NCBI RefSeq assembly: GCF_000615445.1
Contig: NZ_BALY01000008.1
Span: forward strand, 1 to 59,290
Direction of reading: 5' to 3'
DNA length: 59,290 nucleotides
DNA from: Lactobacillus hamsteri DSM 5661 = JCM 6256
GTDB taxonomy: Bacteria > Bacillota > Bacilli > Lactobacillales > Lactobacillaceae
Shown: positions 1 through 9,177 of the stretch, in pieces
How the letters are laid out: every line of letters starts with the position of its first letter
Numbering within the stretch: the first letter of the stretch is position 1
Translations under genes and position numbers: made by a program
Notes under the pieces: model-generated
Seen by the model: only the letters and a program-made list of their open reading frames with translations
The model's database searches: none
Told to the model about the DNA's origin: nothing

Positions 1-3
1 GAT

Positions 4-94
4 GGAGTCTTGTCCGAGTGGCTTAAGGAGCATGATTGGAAATCATGTATACGGGTTTAATCCTGTATCGAGGGTTCAAATCCCTCAGACTCCG
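4..94 (+). tRNA. tRNA-Ser (GGA anticodon)
   Basis: A 7-bp acceptor stem (GGAGTCT with AGACTCC) closes a class II cloverleaf with a long variable arm. The anticodon loop TTGGAAA gives anticodon GGA, which reads UCC and UCU. CCA is not encoded. It is followed 28 nt later by tRNA-Val and is probably cotranscribed with it; the promoter lies outside the window. Confidence 0.96.
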
Positions 95-122
95 TTGAAC
101 TGAACGTTTTAGTTCAAGTGTT

Positions 123-195
123 GGAGGATTAGCTCAGCTGGGAGAGCATCTGCCTTACAAGCAGGAGGTCACAGGTTCGAGCCCTGTATCCTCCA
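123..195 (+). tRNA. tRNA-Val (TAC anticodon), copy 1
   Basis: The acceptor stem GGAGGAT pairs with ATCCTCC, and the anticodon loop CTTACAA gives TAC. The 73-nt gene is identical to the second copy at 672-744. CCA is not encoded. It is the last gene of the Ser-Val unit. Confidence 0.97.
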
Positions 196-227
196 TTTTT
201 TATTTTCAATTTTGTATATTGTAGAGA

Positions 228-252
228 AGAAGGGATTAACCCTTCTTTTTTA
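228..252 (+). terminator. Terminator of the tRNA-Ser/Val unit
   Basis: A 7-bp stem (AGAAGGG / CCCTTCT) with a 5-nt loop is followed by a T run, a classical intrinsic terminator 30 nt after tRNA-Val. Confidence 0.85.
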
Positions 253-425
253 TTATTTCGAAATTCATCTCGTGTAATAGATTAGATATTTCGGATTGAA
301 ACTTTAAGAAATCAGAAGTTCATCTTAATTTTTAGATTTAAATATTAAAAATAATTCGTTTTAAGTCTTTTCATATCAAACTTTATAAGAACTTTTAGTA
401 AAAATAAAAAAAACGAAAAATTCAC
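253..425. other. AT-rich spacer between the two tRNA units
   Basis: Very AT-rich DNA between the first tRNA terminator and the tandem promoters of the second unit. I see no ORF with a ribosome binding site and no strong hairpin here. It may act as an upstream activating A/T-tract region for the promoters that follow, but that is inference only. Confidence 0.4.
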
Positions 426-454
426 TTGCATTATCTTATTTTATCCTGTATTAT
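426..454 (+). promoter_or_regulatory. Promoter P1 of the tRNA-Glu/Val unit
   Basis: TTGCAT at 426-431 and TATTAT at 449-454 are separated by 17 bp. It lies about 100 bp upstream of a second, stronger promoter and points toward the tRNAs. Confidence 0.6.
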
Positions 455-526
455 AAATAACGTTGTCGGGTGAGAGATCTCGATAAAGCTTAAGAAATCA
501 AGTTCTAAAATAATTTAAAAAAAGAG

Positions 527-558
527 TTGACAACATCAACTTCTTAAGTTATTATAAT
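527..558 (+). promoter_or_regulatory. Promoter P2 of the tRNA-Glu/Val unit
   Basis: A perfect -35 TTGACA at 527-532 is followed after 17 bp by TATTAT (550-555), which overlaps TATAAT (553-558). The start would be near 562-565, about 30 nt before tRNA-Glu. Confidence 0.8.
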
Positions 559-595
559 AAACGTGCTTTGAGTTAATAAAGCAATTTGAAAGTAT

Positions 596-667
596 GACCC
601 GTTGGTCAAGCGGTTAAGACACGGCCCTTTCACGGCCGTAACATGGGTTCAAATCCCGTACGGGTCA
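596..667 (+). tRNA. tRNA-Glu (TTC anticodon)
   Basis: The acceptor stem GACCCGT pairs with ACGGGTC. The anticodon loop CTTTCAC gives TTC. It is 72 nt without CCA and lies 4 nt before tRNA-Val copy 2, in the same transcript. Confidence 0.96.
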
Positions 668-671
668 TTAT

Positions 672-744
672 GGAGGATTAGCTCAGCTGGGAGAGCATCT
701 GCCTTACAAGCAGGAGGTCACAGGTTCGAGCCCTGTATCCTCCA
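672..744 (+). tRNA. tRNA-Val (TAC anticodon), copy 2
   Basis: Identical over all 73 nt to the copy at 123-195, including the TAC anticodon. The flanks are unrelated, so only the mature tRNA is repeated. It ends the Glu-Val unit. Confidence 0.97.
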
Positions 745-752
745 TCGTTCTA

Positions 753-783
753 AGACTACCGATTCTCGGTAGTCTTTTTTTAT
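753..783 (+). terminator. Terminator of the tRNA-Glu/Val unit
   Basis: A perfect 10-bp stem (AGACTACCGA / TCGGTAGTCT) with a 3-nt loop runs directly into at least seven T residues. Confidence 0.95.
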
Positions 784-817
784 ACCTTAGGGAGAACGAA
801 TTTTATTAATCGGTTCA

Positions 818-891
818 GGTCCTGATAGGATCCATCGTTTTTTGATGGAGATGCCTTGTAACCGAATAGCTATTGTCTATATAGGGGGACT
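818..891 (+). promoter_or_regulatory. SMK-box (SAM-III) riboswitch of metK
   Basis: The conserved core is visible: GATAGGAT, a hairpin TCCATC/GATGGA at 831-849, then AGATGCCTTGTAACCGAA and the Shine-Dalgarno run GGGGG at 884-888. GGTCCT at 818-823 can pair with GGGACT at 886-891, the anti-SD:SD helix that SAM stabilises in this family. SAM binding is therefore expected to block translation of metK. The linker between ACCGAA and the SD contains an extra small hairpin (ATAG/CTAT), so the joining loop is longer than in the minimal form I recall from Enterococcus. Confidence 0.93.
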
Positions 892-894
892 ATT

Positions 895-2094
895 ATGGAA
901 AAACGTTTGTTTACTTCAGAATCAGTTTCTGAAGGGCATCCAGATAAGGTTGCTGACCAAATTTCTGATGCCATTTTGGACGCACTATTAGAGAAGGATC
1001 CTAATTCTCATGTAGCCTGCGAAACCATTGTTACTACAGGTATGGTTTACGTATTTGGTGAAATTTCAACTAATGCTTATGTTGATATTCAAAATGTTGT
1101 GCGTAAGACCGTTCTTAAAATTGGTTATGATCGTCCAGAATTGGGTTTTGACGGAAATAACTGTGCAGTATTGGTAGATATTGATGAACAATCTCCAGAT
1201 ATTGCCGGCGGTGTTGATGAATCTTTAGAAATGAGAGAAAACTCATCAAATAAAGATAAATTAGATCAAATTGGTGCTGGTGATCAAGGCTTGATGTTTG
1301 GTTTTGCTATTAAGGAAACACCAGAATTAATGCCATTGCCAATTTCACTTTCTCACCGCTTGATGAGAAGAGTGGCTTCACTTAGAAAAGATGGTACACT
1401 TGATTGGCTTCGTCCAGATGCTAAGGCGCAAGTTACTGTTGAATATGATGAAAATGACAAACCAAAACGTGTAGATACAGTCGTTATTTCTACTCAAACT
1501 GATGCGGAAGTTTCTAATGAAGAAATTCGTCGTGCAATGATTGATTTGGTCATTAAGGAAGTTATTCCTGCAAAATACTTAGATGATGAAACTAAGTATT
1601 TAATTAATCCATCTGGCCGTTTTGTTATCGGTGGTCCAAAGGGTGACTCAGGCTTAACTGGTCGTAAGATTATTGTTGATACTTACGGTGGATATGCTCG
1701 TCACGGTGGTGGTGCCTTCTCAGGCAAGGATCCTACAAAGGTTGACCGTTCAGCATCTTATGCAGCTCGTTATGTTGCTAAAAACATTGTTGCTGCAGGT
1801 TTGGCATATCGTTGTGAAGTTCAACTTGCCTACGCTATTGGTGTTGCTCATCCAGTTTCAGTTATGATTGATACTGCCGGCACTGGTAAAGTTGACGATG
1901 AGCTTTTAACTGAAGCAGTTCGTCATACCTTTGACTTGCGTCCAGCAGGTATTATTGAGATGCTTAACTTACGTCGACCAATTTATGAACAAACAGCTGC
2001 TTATGGTCACTTCGGTAGAACTGATATTGATTTGCCATGGGAAAAGACTGATAAGGTTCAAGAATTAACCGATTATGTTAATGAACACAAGTAA
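895..2094 (+). CDS. metK: S-adenosylmethionine synthetase
   Basis: Cytosolic enzyme that makes S-adenosylmethionine from methionine and ATP. At 399 residues it is full length for the family. GHPDK at 14-18, GAGDQG at 127-132 and the Gly-rich GGGAFSGKD segment near 275 are the ATP/Met-binding signatures. The start is fixed by the GGGGG Shine-Dalgarno 6 nt upstream, which is also the regulated element of the SMK box, so expression is likely shut down at the level of translation when SAM is abundant. An MFS exporter gene follows after 24 bp and may be cotranscribed. Confidence 0.98.
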   Translation: MEKRLFTSESVSEGHPDKVADQISDAILDALLEKDPNSHVACETIVTTGMVYVFGEISTNAYVDIQNVVRKTVLKIGYDRPELGFDGNNCAVLVDIDEQSPDIAGGVDESLEMRENSSNKDKLDQIGAGDQGLMFGFAIKETPELMPLPISLSHRLMRRVASLRKDGTLDWLRPDAKAQVTVEYDENDKPKRVDTVVISTQTDAEVSNEEIRRAMIDLVIKEVIPAKYLDDETKYLINPSGRFVIGGPKGDSGLTGRKIIVDTYGGYARHGGGAFSGKDPTKVDRSASYAARYVAKNIVAAGLAYRCEVQLAYAIGVAHPVSVMIDTAGTGKVDDELLTEAVRHTFDLRPAGIIEMLNLRRPIYEQTAAYGHFGRTDIDLPWEKTDKVQELTDYVNEHK

Positions 2095-2118
2095 ATAAAA
2101 AAGAAGAGGGAGTAAGTA

Positions 2119-3579
2119 ATGAAAAAAACAAACGTGTCTATCGTCACGCTTGCAATTTTTATGACAACCTTCATGACTGCGATTGAAGGAACGATTGTGT
2201 CGACAGCGATGCCAACTATTGTTTCTGATTTAGATGGTTTGGAAATTATGAACTGGGTAGTTTCAGTTTTCTTACTAATGACTGCAGTCTCAACTCCACT
2301 CTATGGAAAACTGGCTGATAGCATTGGGCGAAAGCCAGTTTTTTTGTTTGGAATTGCACTTTTTGTAGTTGGTTCATCATTATGTGGGTTAGCTCAAAAT
2401 ATGATGGAATTGATTATATTCAGAGTAATTCAAGGTTTAGGGTCAGGAGCTGTTCAGCCGGTTGCCGTTACAATAATTGCAGATTTATATAAATTGCAAA
2501 AAAGAGCCAAGATGTTGGGGCTTAACTCAGGATTTTGGGGAGTAGCCTCAGTTATTGCACCACTTTTAGGTGGTTTTATTGTTCAACACCTTTCTTGGCA
2601 CTGGGTATTTTATATTAATGTTCCAATTGGAATAATTGCCTTTTTATTGGTTGTATTTTTCCTCAAAGAACCGAAGCATGATTCAAAATCTAAGCTCGAT
2701 TTGCAAGGTACAGTTTGGTTAATGGTTTTCTTATTATCATTAATGATCTTTTTGCAAAACTTAGATGCAAATGTCAGCTTGCTCATAATGGCTGTCTTAG
2801 GGCTTTTAATCGTTGCATCTATAATTATCTTCTTCAGAGTGGAAAAACGCGCAGAAGACCCAATTATGCCGCTCAGCATGCTAAAAAGCCGTGAGTTCTT
2901 AGCAATTAATCTAATTACACTTTTAATTTCAGGTGTTGTTATTGGGTTTGAATTCTATATTCCAACCTGGATGCAGGGAATTAATGGAACCAATGCATCT
3001 CTAGCAGGATTTGCAGTAACGCCTAGTTCATTAATGTGGATTGTTGGTTCATTCTTAATCGGTGGCATGTTAGGTCGCTGGGGAATTAAGCGAACTTATG
3101 ACTATATGTTGCTGATCTTGGTATTGGCAGATCTAGCATTGATCTTAGTTCCAACTTATACGCCATTTTGGGTATTTTGTTTGATTGCTGCCTTTAACGG
3201 TACGGCCTTTGGTGCAATTACGACTGCTTCACAGGTTCGTTCGCAAGTTTTGGTAAGCAAAGATGAAATTGGTGTGGCAACGAGTTTTAATACTTTGATG
3301 AAATATCTTGGTCAAACAATGATGGTTTCGATTTATGGTATTGTGTTCAATTCAATTGTTGCTCATCATTTGTCACGGCATTCAAACCTTACCCAAGGAA
3401 TGATGAATAAAATTGTTTCAGCTGAAAAGGCTAAGTCGCTTCCAGATGCTTTAATTCCACAACTTCGCCAAGTACTTCATAGCGGTTTAAAAGGAGTTTA
3501 TGTTGTTTCCTTGGTAGTGATTATTATTTCAATCATCCTTAACAGAATTTATAAAGATAATCAAAAATTCTCTGATTAA
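2119..3579 (+). CDS. DHA2-family MFS drug:H+ exporter
   Basis: Integral membrane transporter of 486 residues with about 14 hydrophobic segments, the layout of the EmrB/QacA (DHA2) branch of the major facilitator superfamily. The loop between helices 2 and 3 carries GKLADSIGRKP, the MFS motif A; the motif C region is around GFWGVASVIAPLLGG. The start has a GAGGG ribosome binding site. It is only 24 bp after metK and ends at a strong terminator. The substrate cannot be told from sequence; multidrug or toxic-metabolite export is the usual family role. Confidence 0.9.
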   Translation: MKKTNVSIVTLAIFMTTFMTAIEGTIVSTAMPTIVSDLDGLEIMNWVVSVFLLMTAVSTPLYGKLADSIGRKPVFLFGIALFVVGSSLCGLAQNMMELIIFRVIQGLGSGAVQPVAVTIIADLYKLQKRAKMLGLNSGFWGVASVIAPLLGGFIVQHLSWHWVFYINVPIGIIAFLLVVFFLKEPKHDSKSKLDLQGTVWLMVFLLSLMIFLQNLDANVSLLIMAVLGLLIVASIIIFFRVEKRAEDPIMPLSMLKSREFLAINLITLLISGVVIGFEFYIPTWMQGINGTNASLAGFAVTPSSLMWIVGSFLIGGMLGRWGIKRTYDYMLLILVLADLALILVPTYTPFWVFCLIAAFNGTAFGAITTASQVRSQVLVSKDEIGVATSFNTLMKYLGQTMMVSIYGIVFNSIVAHHLSRHSNLTQGMMNKIVSAEKAKSLPDALIPQLRQVLHSGLKGVYVVSLVVIIISIILNRIYKDNQKFSD

Positions 3580-3590
3580 GGTAAAAATAA

Positions 3591-3623
3591 AAGCTCAAGT
3601 TCATACGAACTTGAGCTTTTTGT
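3591..3623. terminator. Bidirectional terminator between the MFS and PAP2 genes
   Basis: A perfect 12-bp stem (AAGCTCAAGTTC / GAACTTGAGCTT, 4-nt loop) is flanked by T runs on both strands, so it can end both convergent genes. Confidence 0.93.
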
Positions 3624-3629
3624 TTACTA

Positions 3630-4292
3630 TTATGATTGATGATGATTCATCATTTCTGGTTCAATGTAATAGTGATATAAGATTGAATAACCTAATAATA
3701 CAAATGTAATTCCGCCTAGCCAGCCACCAACAACGTCTGATGGGTAATGAACATGTAGGAACATTCTTGTATAGCCGATAGTTAGTGGGAATAAGCACCA
3801 AATAATAACTAAGATAGTCTTCCATCCTTTGCTTTTAATTAAAAGCAAAGTTAGGATAATTAAAACGCCGAACAAAGCAGCGCTTCCGACTGAGTGACCA
3901 GAAGGAAAACTAAAACCATCTGCGTAAACTAAGTGGTGAACTGTAGGACGAGCACGTTCAACTGCATGTTTTAAAATCCAATTGTAACCATTTGCGGCTG
4001 CCATTGTACCTGCTGTGAACCAAGCATAAGCATATTGTTTAAAAACAATTAAAATAATAAATAGAATGACCGTTTCAACAACAATTGTGCTTGTGTTTCC
4101 CAAAACAGTAAAAGTTCTAGCAAAAGCAATATTAGCAGGATTGTTATTACATACAATGCCGATAATAGTTTTATCAAATGATTGAATAAACCGAGAATTG
4201 CTAGAAACGAGCATCGCCCAAACAACGTAAATTAACGTAAAGATAGCTCCAGGAAGCAGAGTATCTTTTGGCGGTCTTTTTGTATTTATCAA
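3630..4292 (-). CDS. PAP2-family membrane phosphatase
   Basis: Membrane phosphatase of 220 residues with about six hydrophobic segments. The three PAP2 signature blocks are present: KHAVERARP (K-x6-RP), PSGHS, and TRMFLHVHYPSD, which carries the catalytic His. Relatives dephosphorylate undecaprenyl pyrophosphate (BacA/PgpB type) or phosphatidylglycerol phosphate; which lipid is used here is not resolved. The likely start is TTG at 4292, preceded at good spacing by AGAGGAG; no better ATG start is seen. It is transcribed convergently to the MFS gene and stands alone. Confidence 0.88.
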   Translation of the reverse strand: MINTKRPPKDTLLPGAIFTLIYVVWAMLVSSNSRFIQSFDKTIIGIVCNNNPANIAFARTFTVLGNTSTIVVETVILFIILIVFKQYAYAWFTAGTMAAANGYNWILKHAVERARPTVHHLVYADGFSFPSGHSVGSAALFGVLIILTLLLIKSKGWKTILVIIWCLFPLTIGYTRMFLHVHYPSDVVGGWLGGITFVLLGYSILYHYYIEPEMMNHHQS

Positions 4293-4339
4293 AAGATCTT
4301 CTCCTCTTTATCTTGTAATTTTTAGCATTTGTGATAAAT

Positions 4340-4572
4340 TATAATCATTAACCATAAGAAAATAAAGGTCAGGAAGTAGTAGCAAAAGATATTTTTTCAG
4401 AGAGAGGCTGGTAGCTGCGAAGCCTTAAAATTAATTGCGAACTTGTCCTGCGTAGAGAAACCTATCGTTTTGCCATCCGCGTTAAGGAGCAATTAAGTGT
4501 CACATTTTATGTGGAACTTAGGTGGTACCGCGATTATTTCGTCCTATGATTTTTAGTCATAGGACTTTTTTA
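4340..4572 (+). promoter_or_regulatory. Promoter -10 and leucine T-box leader of leuS
   Basis: TATAAT at 4340-4345 starts a leader with the T-box AGGTGGTACCGCG at 4520-4532 (TGGT fits a tRNA with discriminator A) and a terminator stem GTCCTATGA/TCATAGGAC (4541-4565) plus T run. The stem I base pairs CAGGA (4370-4374) with TCCTG (4446-4450). The triplet next to it, CTT at 4442-4444, is a Leu codon and the likely specifier. Uncharged tRNA-Leu should favour antitermination. Confidence 0.92.
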
Positions 4573-4590
4573 TTTTAGAAAGAGGATTAT

Positions 4591-7005
4591 ATGTACAACC
4601 ATAAAGTTGTTGAAAAGAAATGGCAAGATTATTGGGCTAAGCATGATACTTTTAAGACTGGCACAGATCCCAAGAAGAAAAATTATTATGCATTAGATAT
4701 GTTCCCATTTCCATCTGGTAAAGGACTTCACGTAGGTCACCCAGAAGGTTATACAGCTACTGATATTGTTTCCAGAATGAAGCGTGCGCAAGGCTACAAT
4801 GTTCTTCACCCAATGGGTTGGGATGCATTTGGTCTTCCAACTGAACAATATGCTTTGAAGACTGGTGAAGATCCAGAAGTTGTTACTAAGCAAAATATTG
4901 CTAACTTTAAAAAGCAACTTAATAAGTTGGGCTTTTCTTATGATTGGGATCGTGAAATTACAACTAGTGATCCAAATTACTACAAGTGGACTCAATGGGT
5001 ATTTGAACAAATGTACAAGAAGGGCTTAGCTTATGAAGCTGAAGTTCCTGTAAACTGGTCACCAGACCTTGGTACTGTTGTCGCAAATGAAGAAATTGTT
5101 GATGGTAAGACCGAACGTGGTGGCTATCCAGTATATCGTCGTAACATGAAGCAATGGATGCTTAAAATGACTGCTTATGCTGATAGATTGCTTGAAGACT
5201 TGGATGATTTAGACTGGCCAGAACCTGTTAAGGAAATGCAACGTAACTGGATCGGTCGTTCAGAAGGTGCACAAGTTACTTTCAAAGTTAAGGATAGCGA
5301 CAAGACTTTTGATGTCTTTACTACGCGCCCAGATACTTTGTTTGGCGTAAGCTACACTGTTTTAGCTCCAGAAAGCAAATTAGTTCAAGAAATTACTACT
5401 CCTGAACAAAAAGAAGCTGTTGATGCTTACATCAAGAAGATTGAATCCAAGTCTGACCTTGAAAGAACTGATCTTAACAAGGATAAGACAGGTGTATTTA
5501 CTGGTGCTTACGCAATTAATCCAGTAAATGGCAAGGAAGTTCCAATTTGGATTTCTGATTACGTTTTAGCAAGTTACGGTACAGGTGCAGTTATGGCTGT
5601 TCCGGCTCATGATGATCGTGATTATGCCTTTGCTTCAAAATTTGATTTGCCAATTAATCGTGTTATCGAAGGTGGCAATCTTGAAAAAGAAGCTTTCACT
5701 GGTGATGGTAAACACGTTAACTCTGAATTCTTAGATGGGTTAGGCAATGAAGAAGCTAAGAAGCGCATGATTGAATGGCTTGAAGACCATAACTGTGGTA
5801 AGAAGAAAGTTAACTACAAACTTCGTGACTGGGACTTCAGCCGTCAACGTTACTGGGGTGAACCAATTCCAGTTATTCATTGGGAAGATGGTACCACATC
5901 ATTAGTTCCTGAAGACGAACTTCCACTTCGTTTGCCACATGCAACTAACATTAAGCCTTCAGGTACTCCAGAATCACCATTAGCTAACTTGACTGATTGG
6001 GTAAATGTTGTTGACGAAAATGGCCGTAAAGGTAAGCGTGAAACTAACACTATGCCTAACTGGGCAGGTTCATCATGGTATTACCTTCGTTATGTTGATC
6101 CACACAATGATAAAGAATTAGCTGATTACGACTTGCTTAAGGAATGGCTTCCAGTTGATCTTTACATTGGTGGTGCAGAACATGCTGTTCGTCACCTTCT
6201 TTACGCTAGATTCTGGCACAAGGTTCTTTACGACTTAGGTGTTGTTCCAACTAAGGAACCATTTGAACGTTTATACAACCAAGGCTTGATCTTGAAAGAC
6301 CACGAAAAGATGTCTAAGTCTAGAGGTAACGTTGTTAACCCAGATGATGTTATTGATGAATTCGGTGCAGACTCACTTAGAATGTACGAAATGTTCATGG
6401 GTCCTCTTGATGCTTCAATTGACTGGGATGACAACGGTCCAGCTTCAACTAAGAAGTTCTTAGACCGTGTATGGCGCATGATGGTTAACGATCTTGACTT
6501 AAAGGCAATTCCTCAAGAAAAGATCGTTGATGAAAATGATGGCGAACTTGATAAAGTTTATAACGAAACTGTTAAGAAGGTTACTGAAGACTTTGATGCA
6601 CTTCACTTCAACACTGCAATCAGTCAAATGATGGTCTTTGCCAACGCTGCACAAAAGGCTAAATCTATTCCTCGTGAATACGCAGAAGGTTTCGTAAAAC
6701 TTTTGGCACCAGTAGCTCCACATATGATGGAAGAAATTTGGTCAGTCTTTGGTCATGATGAATCAATCACATACGCTGAATGGCCTAAGTATGATCCAGC
6801 TAAGCTCGTTGAATCTACTGTAGAAATTATGGTTCAAGTTAACGGTAAGCTTCGTGGTAAATTCCAAGCTGGCAAAGATACTGATAAGGATAAATTGCAA
6901 GAACAAGCAATGGCTTTGCCTCACGTTCAAAAGTTCTTGGAAGGAAAAGACGTTAAGAAAGTTATCGTAATTCCAAATAAGATTGTTAACATTGTTGCCA
7001 AATAA
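4591..7005 (+). CDS. leuS: Leucyl-tRNA synthetase
   Basis: Class I synthetase charging tRNA-Leu; 804 residues, normal for bacteria. The HIGH motif appears as HVGH at 47-50 and KMSKS at 573-577. Between them lies the CP1 editing domain, with TRPDT (threonine-rich) and the conserved [15 protein letters not shown] region. The C-terminal anticodon-binding and LeuRS-specific parts are complete. The start follows AGAGGAT. It is controlled by the T-box leader directly upstream. Codon use is that of a highly expressed gene. Confidence 0.98.
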   Translation: MYNHKVVEKKWQDYWAKHDTFKTGTDPKKKNYYALDMFPFPSGKGLHVGHPEGYTATDIVSRMKRAQGYNVLHPMGWDAFGLPTEQYALKTGEDPEVVTKQNIANFKKQLNKLGFSYDWDREITTSDPNYYKWTQWVFEQMYKKGLAYEAEVPVNWSPDLGTVVANEEIVDGKTERGGYPVYRRNMKQWMLKMTAYADRLLEDLDDLDWPEPVKEMQRNWIGRSEGAQVTFKVKDSDKTFDVFTTRPDTLFGVSYTVLAPESKLVQEITTPEQKEAVDAYIKKIESKSDLERTDLNKDKTGVFTGAYAINPVNGKEVPIWISDYVLASYGTGAVMAVPAHDDRDYAFASKFDLPINRVIEGGNLEKEAFTGDGKHVNSEFLDGLGNEEAKKRMIEWLEDHNCGKKKVNYKLRDWDFSRQRYWGEPIPVIHWEDGTTSLVPEDELPLRLPHATNIKPSGTPESPLANLTDWVNVVDENGRKGKRETNTMPNWAGSSWYYLRYVDPHNDKELADYDLLKEWLPVDLYIGGAEHAVRHLLYARFWHKVLYDLGVVPTKEPFERLYNQGLILKDHEKMSKSRGNVVNPDDVIDEFGADSLRMYEMFMGPLDASIDWDDNGPASTKKFLDRVWRMMVNDLDLKAIPQEKIVDENDGELDKVYNETVKKVTEDFDALHFNTAISQMMVFANAAQKAKSIPREYAEGFVKLLAPVAPHMMEEIWSVFGHDESITYAEWPKYDPAKLVESTVEIMVQVNGKLRGKFQAGKDTDKDKLQEQAMALPHVQKFLEGKDVKKVIVIPNKIVNIVAK

Positions 7006-7105
7006 GTTTAATTTTTCCTAAAATAACAAGTAGCTTCATTGTTTCTTGTTAAATAAAATATCAAAATAGATTAGTCGGTACTTTAATATGGGAAAATTGA
7101 ATTAA

Positions 7106-8755
7106 ATGGTAGAAAATGAAAATAATTTAGAAAGTAATAATACACAAGATACCTTTATAAAGGGCTCGGCGTGGATGACCTTTGGGTCGATTGCTTCTCG
7201 TATTCTAGGTGCGCTTTATATTATTCCTTGGTACGCTTGGATGGGAAATTACGGTAATATTGCGAATGCTTTAACCGCAAGAAGTTATAACATTTACAGT
7301 ATTTTCATTTTAATTTCTACAGCAGGTATTCCGGGAGCAATTGCTAAGCAGGTTGCTAAATATAACGCTTTAAACGAATATGGAATAGGGCGGAAATTAT
7401 TTAAGCGTGGATTGTTGCTGATGGCAATTCTAGGAATTGTTTCCGCAGCGATTATGTATTTTGCATCACCGATTCTTGCATCAAATGGTAGTCAAAGTGA
7501 TCCGCGACAAGTAGCTGTAATGCGAAGTTTGTCGTTTGCGATCTTGATTATTCCAATTTTGAGTATTATTCGTGGTTATTTCCAAGGATACGCAGATATG
7601 ATGCCGTCAGCTATGTCGCAATTTGTTGAACAACTTGCCAGAGTTGTTTGGATGCTTCTTACAGCTTTTGTAATTATGCAAATGCAACATGGTTCTTATG
7701 TTCATGCGGTTATTCAATCCAATTTAGCTGCGGCAGTTGGAGCAATTTTTGGGATTGGCGTCTTAGTTTGGTTTTTATTGGCTAGAAAAAGTAAATTGGA
7801 TTATCTAGTTGAAAATTCTAATAATCAAATAAAAGTTTCTACTAGTAGCTTATTTGCAGAAATTATTGAACAAGCGATTCCATTTATCATTATTGATTCT
7901 GGAATTCAGTTGTTCTACTTGATTGACCAATACACATTCCATCCAATGATTGCGCAATTAGTAAATGCAAGTACAGATACAATTGAAGGTTGGTACGCAT
8001 TATTTTCACTTAATGCGAATAAATTAATTATGATTATTGTTTCTCTTGCTAGTGCGATGGCAGTAACAGCAATTCCGCTTTTGTCAGCAGCACATACGCA
8101 AGGTGACTATAAGAGTATTTCTAAGCAAATCAGCAATACTCTTGATTTATTCCTTTTTATAATGGTGCCAGCATCATTTGGTATGGCTGCAATTGCTACG
8201 CCAATTTATACAGTCTTTTATAGTTATGATCCATTGGGTTCCAGCGTTTTATACTTGTCATCATTTACTGCAATCAGTTTAGGCTTGTTTACTGTTTTGA
8301 TGGCAATTTTGCAAGGACTATCTGAAAACGGTCTTGCAATTAAGTATTTAATTTTGGGTTTAATAATCAAAGCTGTTTTCCAATTCCCAATGATTTATTT
8401 ATTTAAAGTTTACGGACCGCTTTTATCTACCAATTTGGGAATGCTCATAATTATTTTCTTAGCGATTAAACACTTAGATACAAAATATCGCTTTAAGATT
8501 GGCCGGACAGGTCGTAGATTTGTCGGGATTACCGCTTTTTCAATTGGAATGTTCCTAGTAGTAGAGGCTGTAGAAAAAGTTTTAATGCTTTTCTTGAGCC
8601 CAGAACGTCGTTTTCCTGCTTTAACAATTGTTATTATTGCAGTCTTAGCGGGAGCAATTTTCTATGGCATCGTAAGTCTTAAAACGCAACTTGCACAAAA
8701 GATTATGGGTAATAAGGTTGAACAAATTTTAAATAAATTGCACATTAGAGTGTAA
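7106..8755 (+). CDS. MurJ/YtgP-type lipid II flippase (MOP superfamily)
   Basis: Polytopic membrane protein of 549 residues with about 14 hydrophobic helices, of the polysaccharide-exporter/MurJ-like branch of the MOP superfamily. The N-terminus begins KGSAWMTFGSIASRILGALY, the typical first helix of Firmicutes YtgP proteins. These flip lipid II across the membrane for peptidoglycan synthesis; an O-unit (Wzx-like) flippase is the alternative, but no glycosyltransferase cluster is nearby. The ribosome binding site is weak. It is monocistronic and ends at a strong terminator. Confidence 0.85.
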   Translation: MVENENNLESNNTQDTFIKGSAWMTFGSIASRILGALYIIPWYAWMGNYGNIANALTARSYNIYSIFILISTAGIPGAIAKQVAKYNALNEYGIGRKLFKRGLLLMAILGIVSAAIMYFASPILASNGSQSDPRQVAVMRSLSFAILIIPILSIIRGYFQGYADMMPSAMSQFVEQLARVVWMLLTAFVIMQMQHGSYVHAVIQSNLAAAVGAIFGIGVLVWFLLARKSKLDYLVENSNNQIKVSTSSLFAEIIEQAIPFIIIDSGIQLFYLIDQYTFHPMIAQLVNASTDTIEGWYALFSLNANKLIMIIVSLASAMAVTAIPLLSAAHTQGDYKSISKQISNTLDLFLFIMVPASFGMAAIATPIYTVFYSYDPLGSSVLYLSSFTAISLGLFTVLMAILQGLSENGLAIKYLILGLIIKAVFQFPMIYLFKVYGPLLSTNLGMLIIIFLAIKHLDTKYRFKIGRTGRRFVGITAFSIGMFLVVEAVEKVLMLFLSPERRFPALTIVIIAVLAGAIFYGIVSLKTQLAQKIMGNKVEQILNKLHIRV

Positions 8756-8758
8756 AAG

Positions 8759-8787
8759 AAAAAGCAGGACAATTGTCCTGCTTTTTT
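8759..8787. terminator. Terminator after the flippase gene
   Basis: The palindromic stem AAAAAGCAGGAC / GTCCTGCTTTTT with T run ends the flippase transcript. Read on the minus strand it could also serve the small gene at 8827-8910. Confidence 0.92.
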
Positions 8788-8826
8788 AATTTGTATTTTG
8801 AATAGTTAATAATAGAAGTTTAAAAA

Positions 8827-8910
8827 TTAATTTGGATTAATGCATGCTAAGATGAATACACCGATTAATTCAATTGCCAAAAAAGTGCTGCCAATAATTG
8901 TTGCCATCAT
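8827..8910 (-). CDS. Putative 27-residue hydrophobic membrane peptide
   Basis: Small ORF starting MMATIIGSTFLAIELIGV and ending in CINPN. It is one hydrophobic segment of about 20 residues with a single internal Glu and almost no charged tail. A strong ribosome binding site (AAGGAG, 10 nt before the first ATG) and an extended -10 promoter support expression. I do not recognise the family. Size and composition resemble small membrane regulators or type I toxin peptides, but no antisense antitoxin is evident, so function is open. The ATG at 8905-8907 is an alternative start one codon later. Confidence 0.6.
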   Translation of the reverse strand: MMATIIGSTFLAIELIGVFILACINPN

Positions 8911-8953
8911 TTTAAAGCATCTCCTTCGAGATCATGTATGTTTCTTCACTTAC

Positions 8954-8991
8954 AATATAACATGATTCCGTAAATAAAGGAAGCGCTTTCT
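8954..8991 (-). promoter_or_regulatory. Extended -10 promoter with cre-like site for the small peptide gene
   Basis: On the minus strand TG-n-TATATT (8954-8962) is an extended -10. The -35 zone (8977-8982) is poor, and the near-palindrome AGAAAGCGCTTCCT (8978-8991) lies over it. It matches 12 of 14 positions of the cre consensus WGWAARCGYTWWMA, so CcpA could repress the gene on preferred sugars. Confidence 0.5.
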
Positions 8992-9002
8992 TGAGTCGAA
9001 AA

Positions 9003-9035
9003 AATAAGATAGAATGAAGATCAGACTGTCTTATT
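9003..9035. repeat. Inverted repeat upstream of the cupin gene
   Basis: AATAAGATAG at 9003-9012 pairs over 10 positions (one G-T) with CTGTCTTATT at 9026-9035, with a 13-nt loop and no T run. It could be an operator or a leader hairpin for the cupin gene; no further support. The rest of 8992-9177 shows no gene. Confidence 0.4.
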
Positions 9036-9177
9036 CGCCCCTGCCAAGGAACTTAATTATAACATTTTCAATATAAGCATTGGTTATGGTTTGCTAGTAG
9101 AAATGAATATTTCAAAAATTATGATTGGCATTTTAAAATTAAGGTAACGAAATAAAGTAGAGAAGGAGAAATTAATT

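Noticed and set aside
123-744. Direct repeat of a mobile element
   Set aside because: The 73-nt exact repeat is just two tRNA-Val genes; flanking DNA is not duplicated.
7006-7105. Terminator for leuS at AACAAG/CTTGTT (about 7025-7050)
   Set aside because: The stem is short, has a long loop and no T run, so termination is not convincing.
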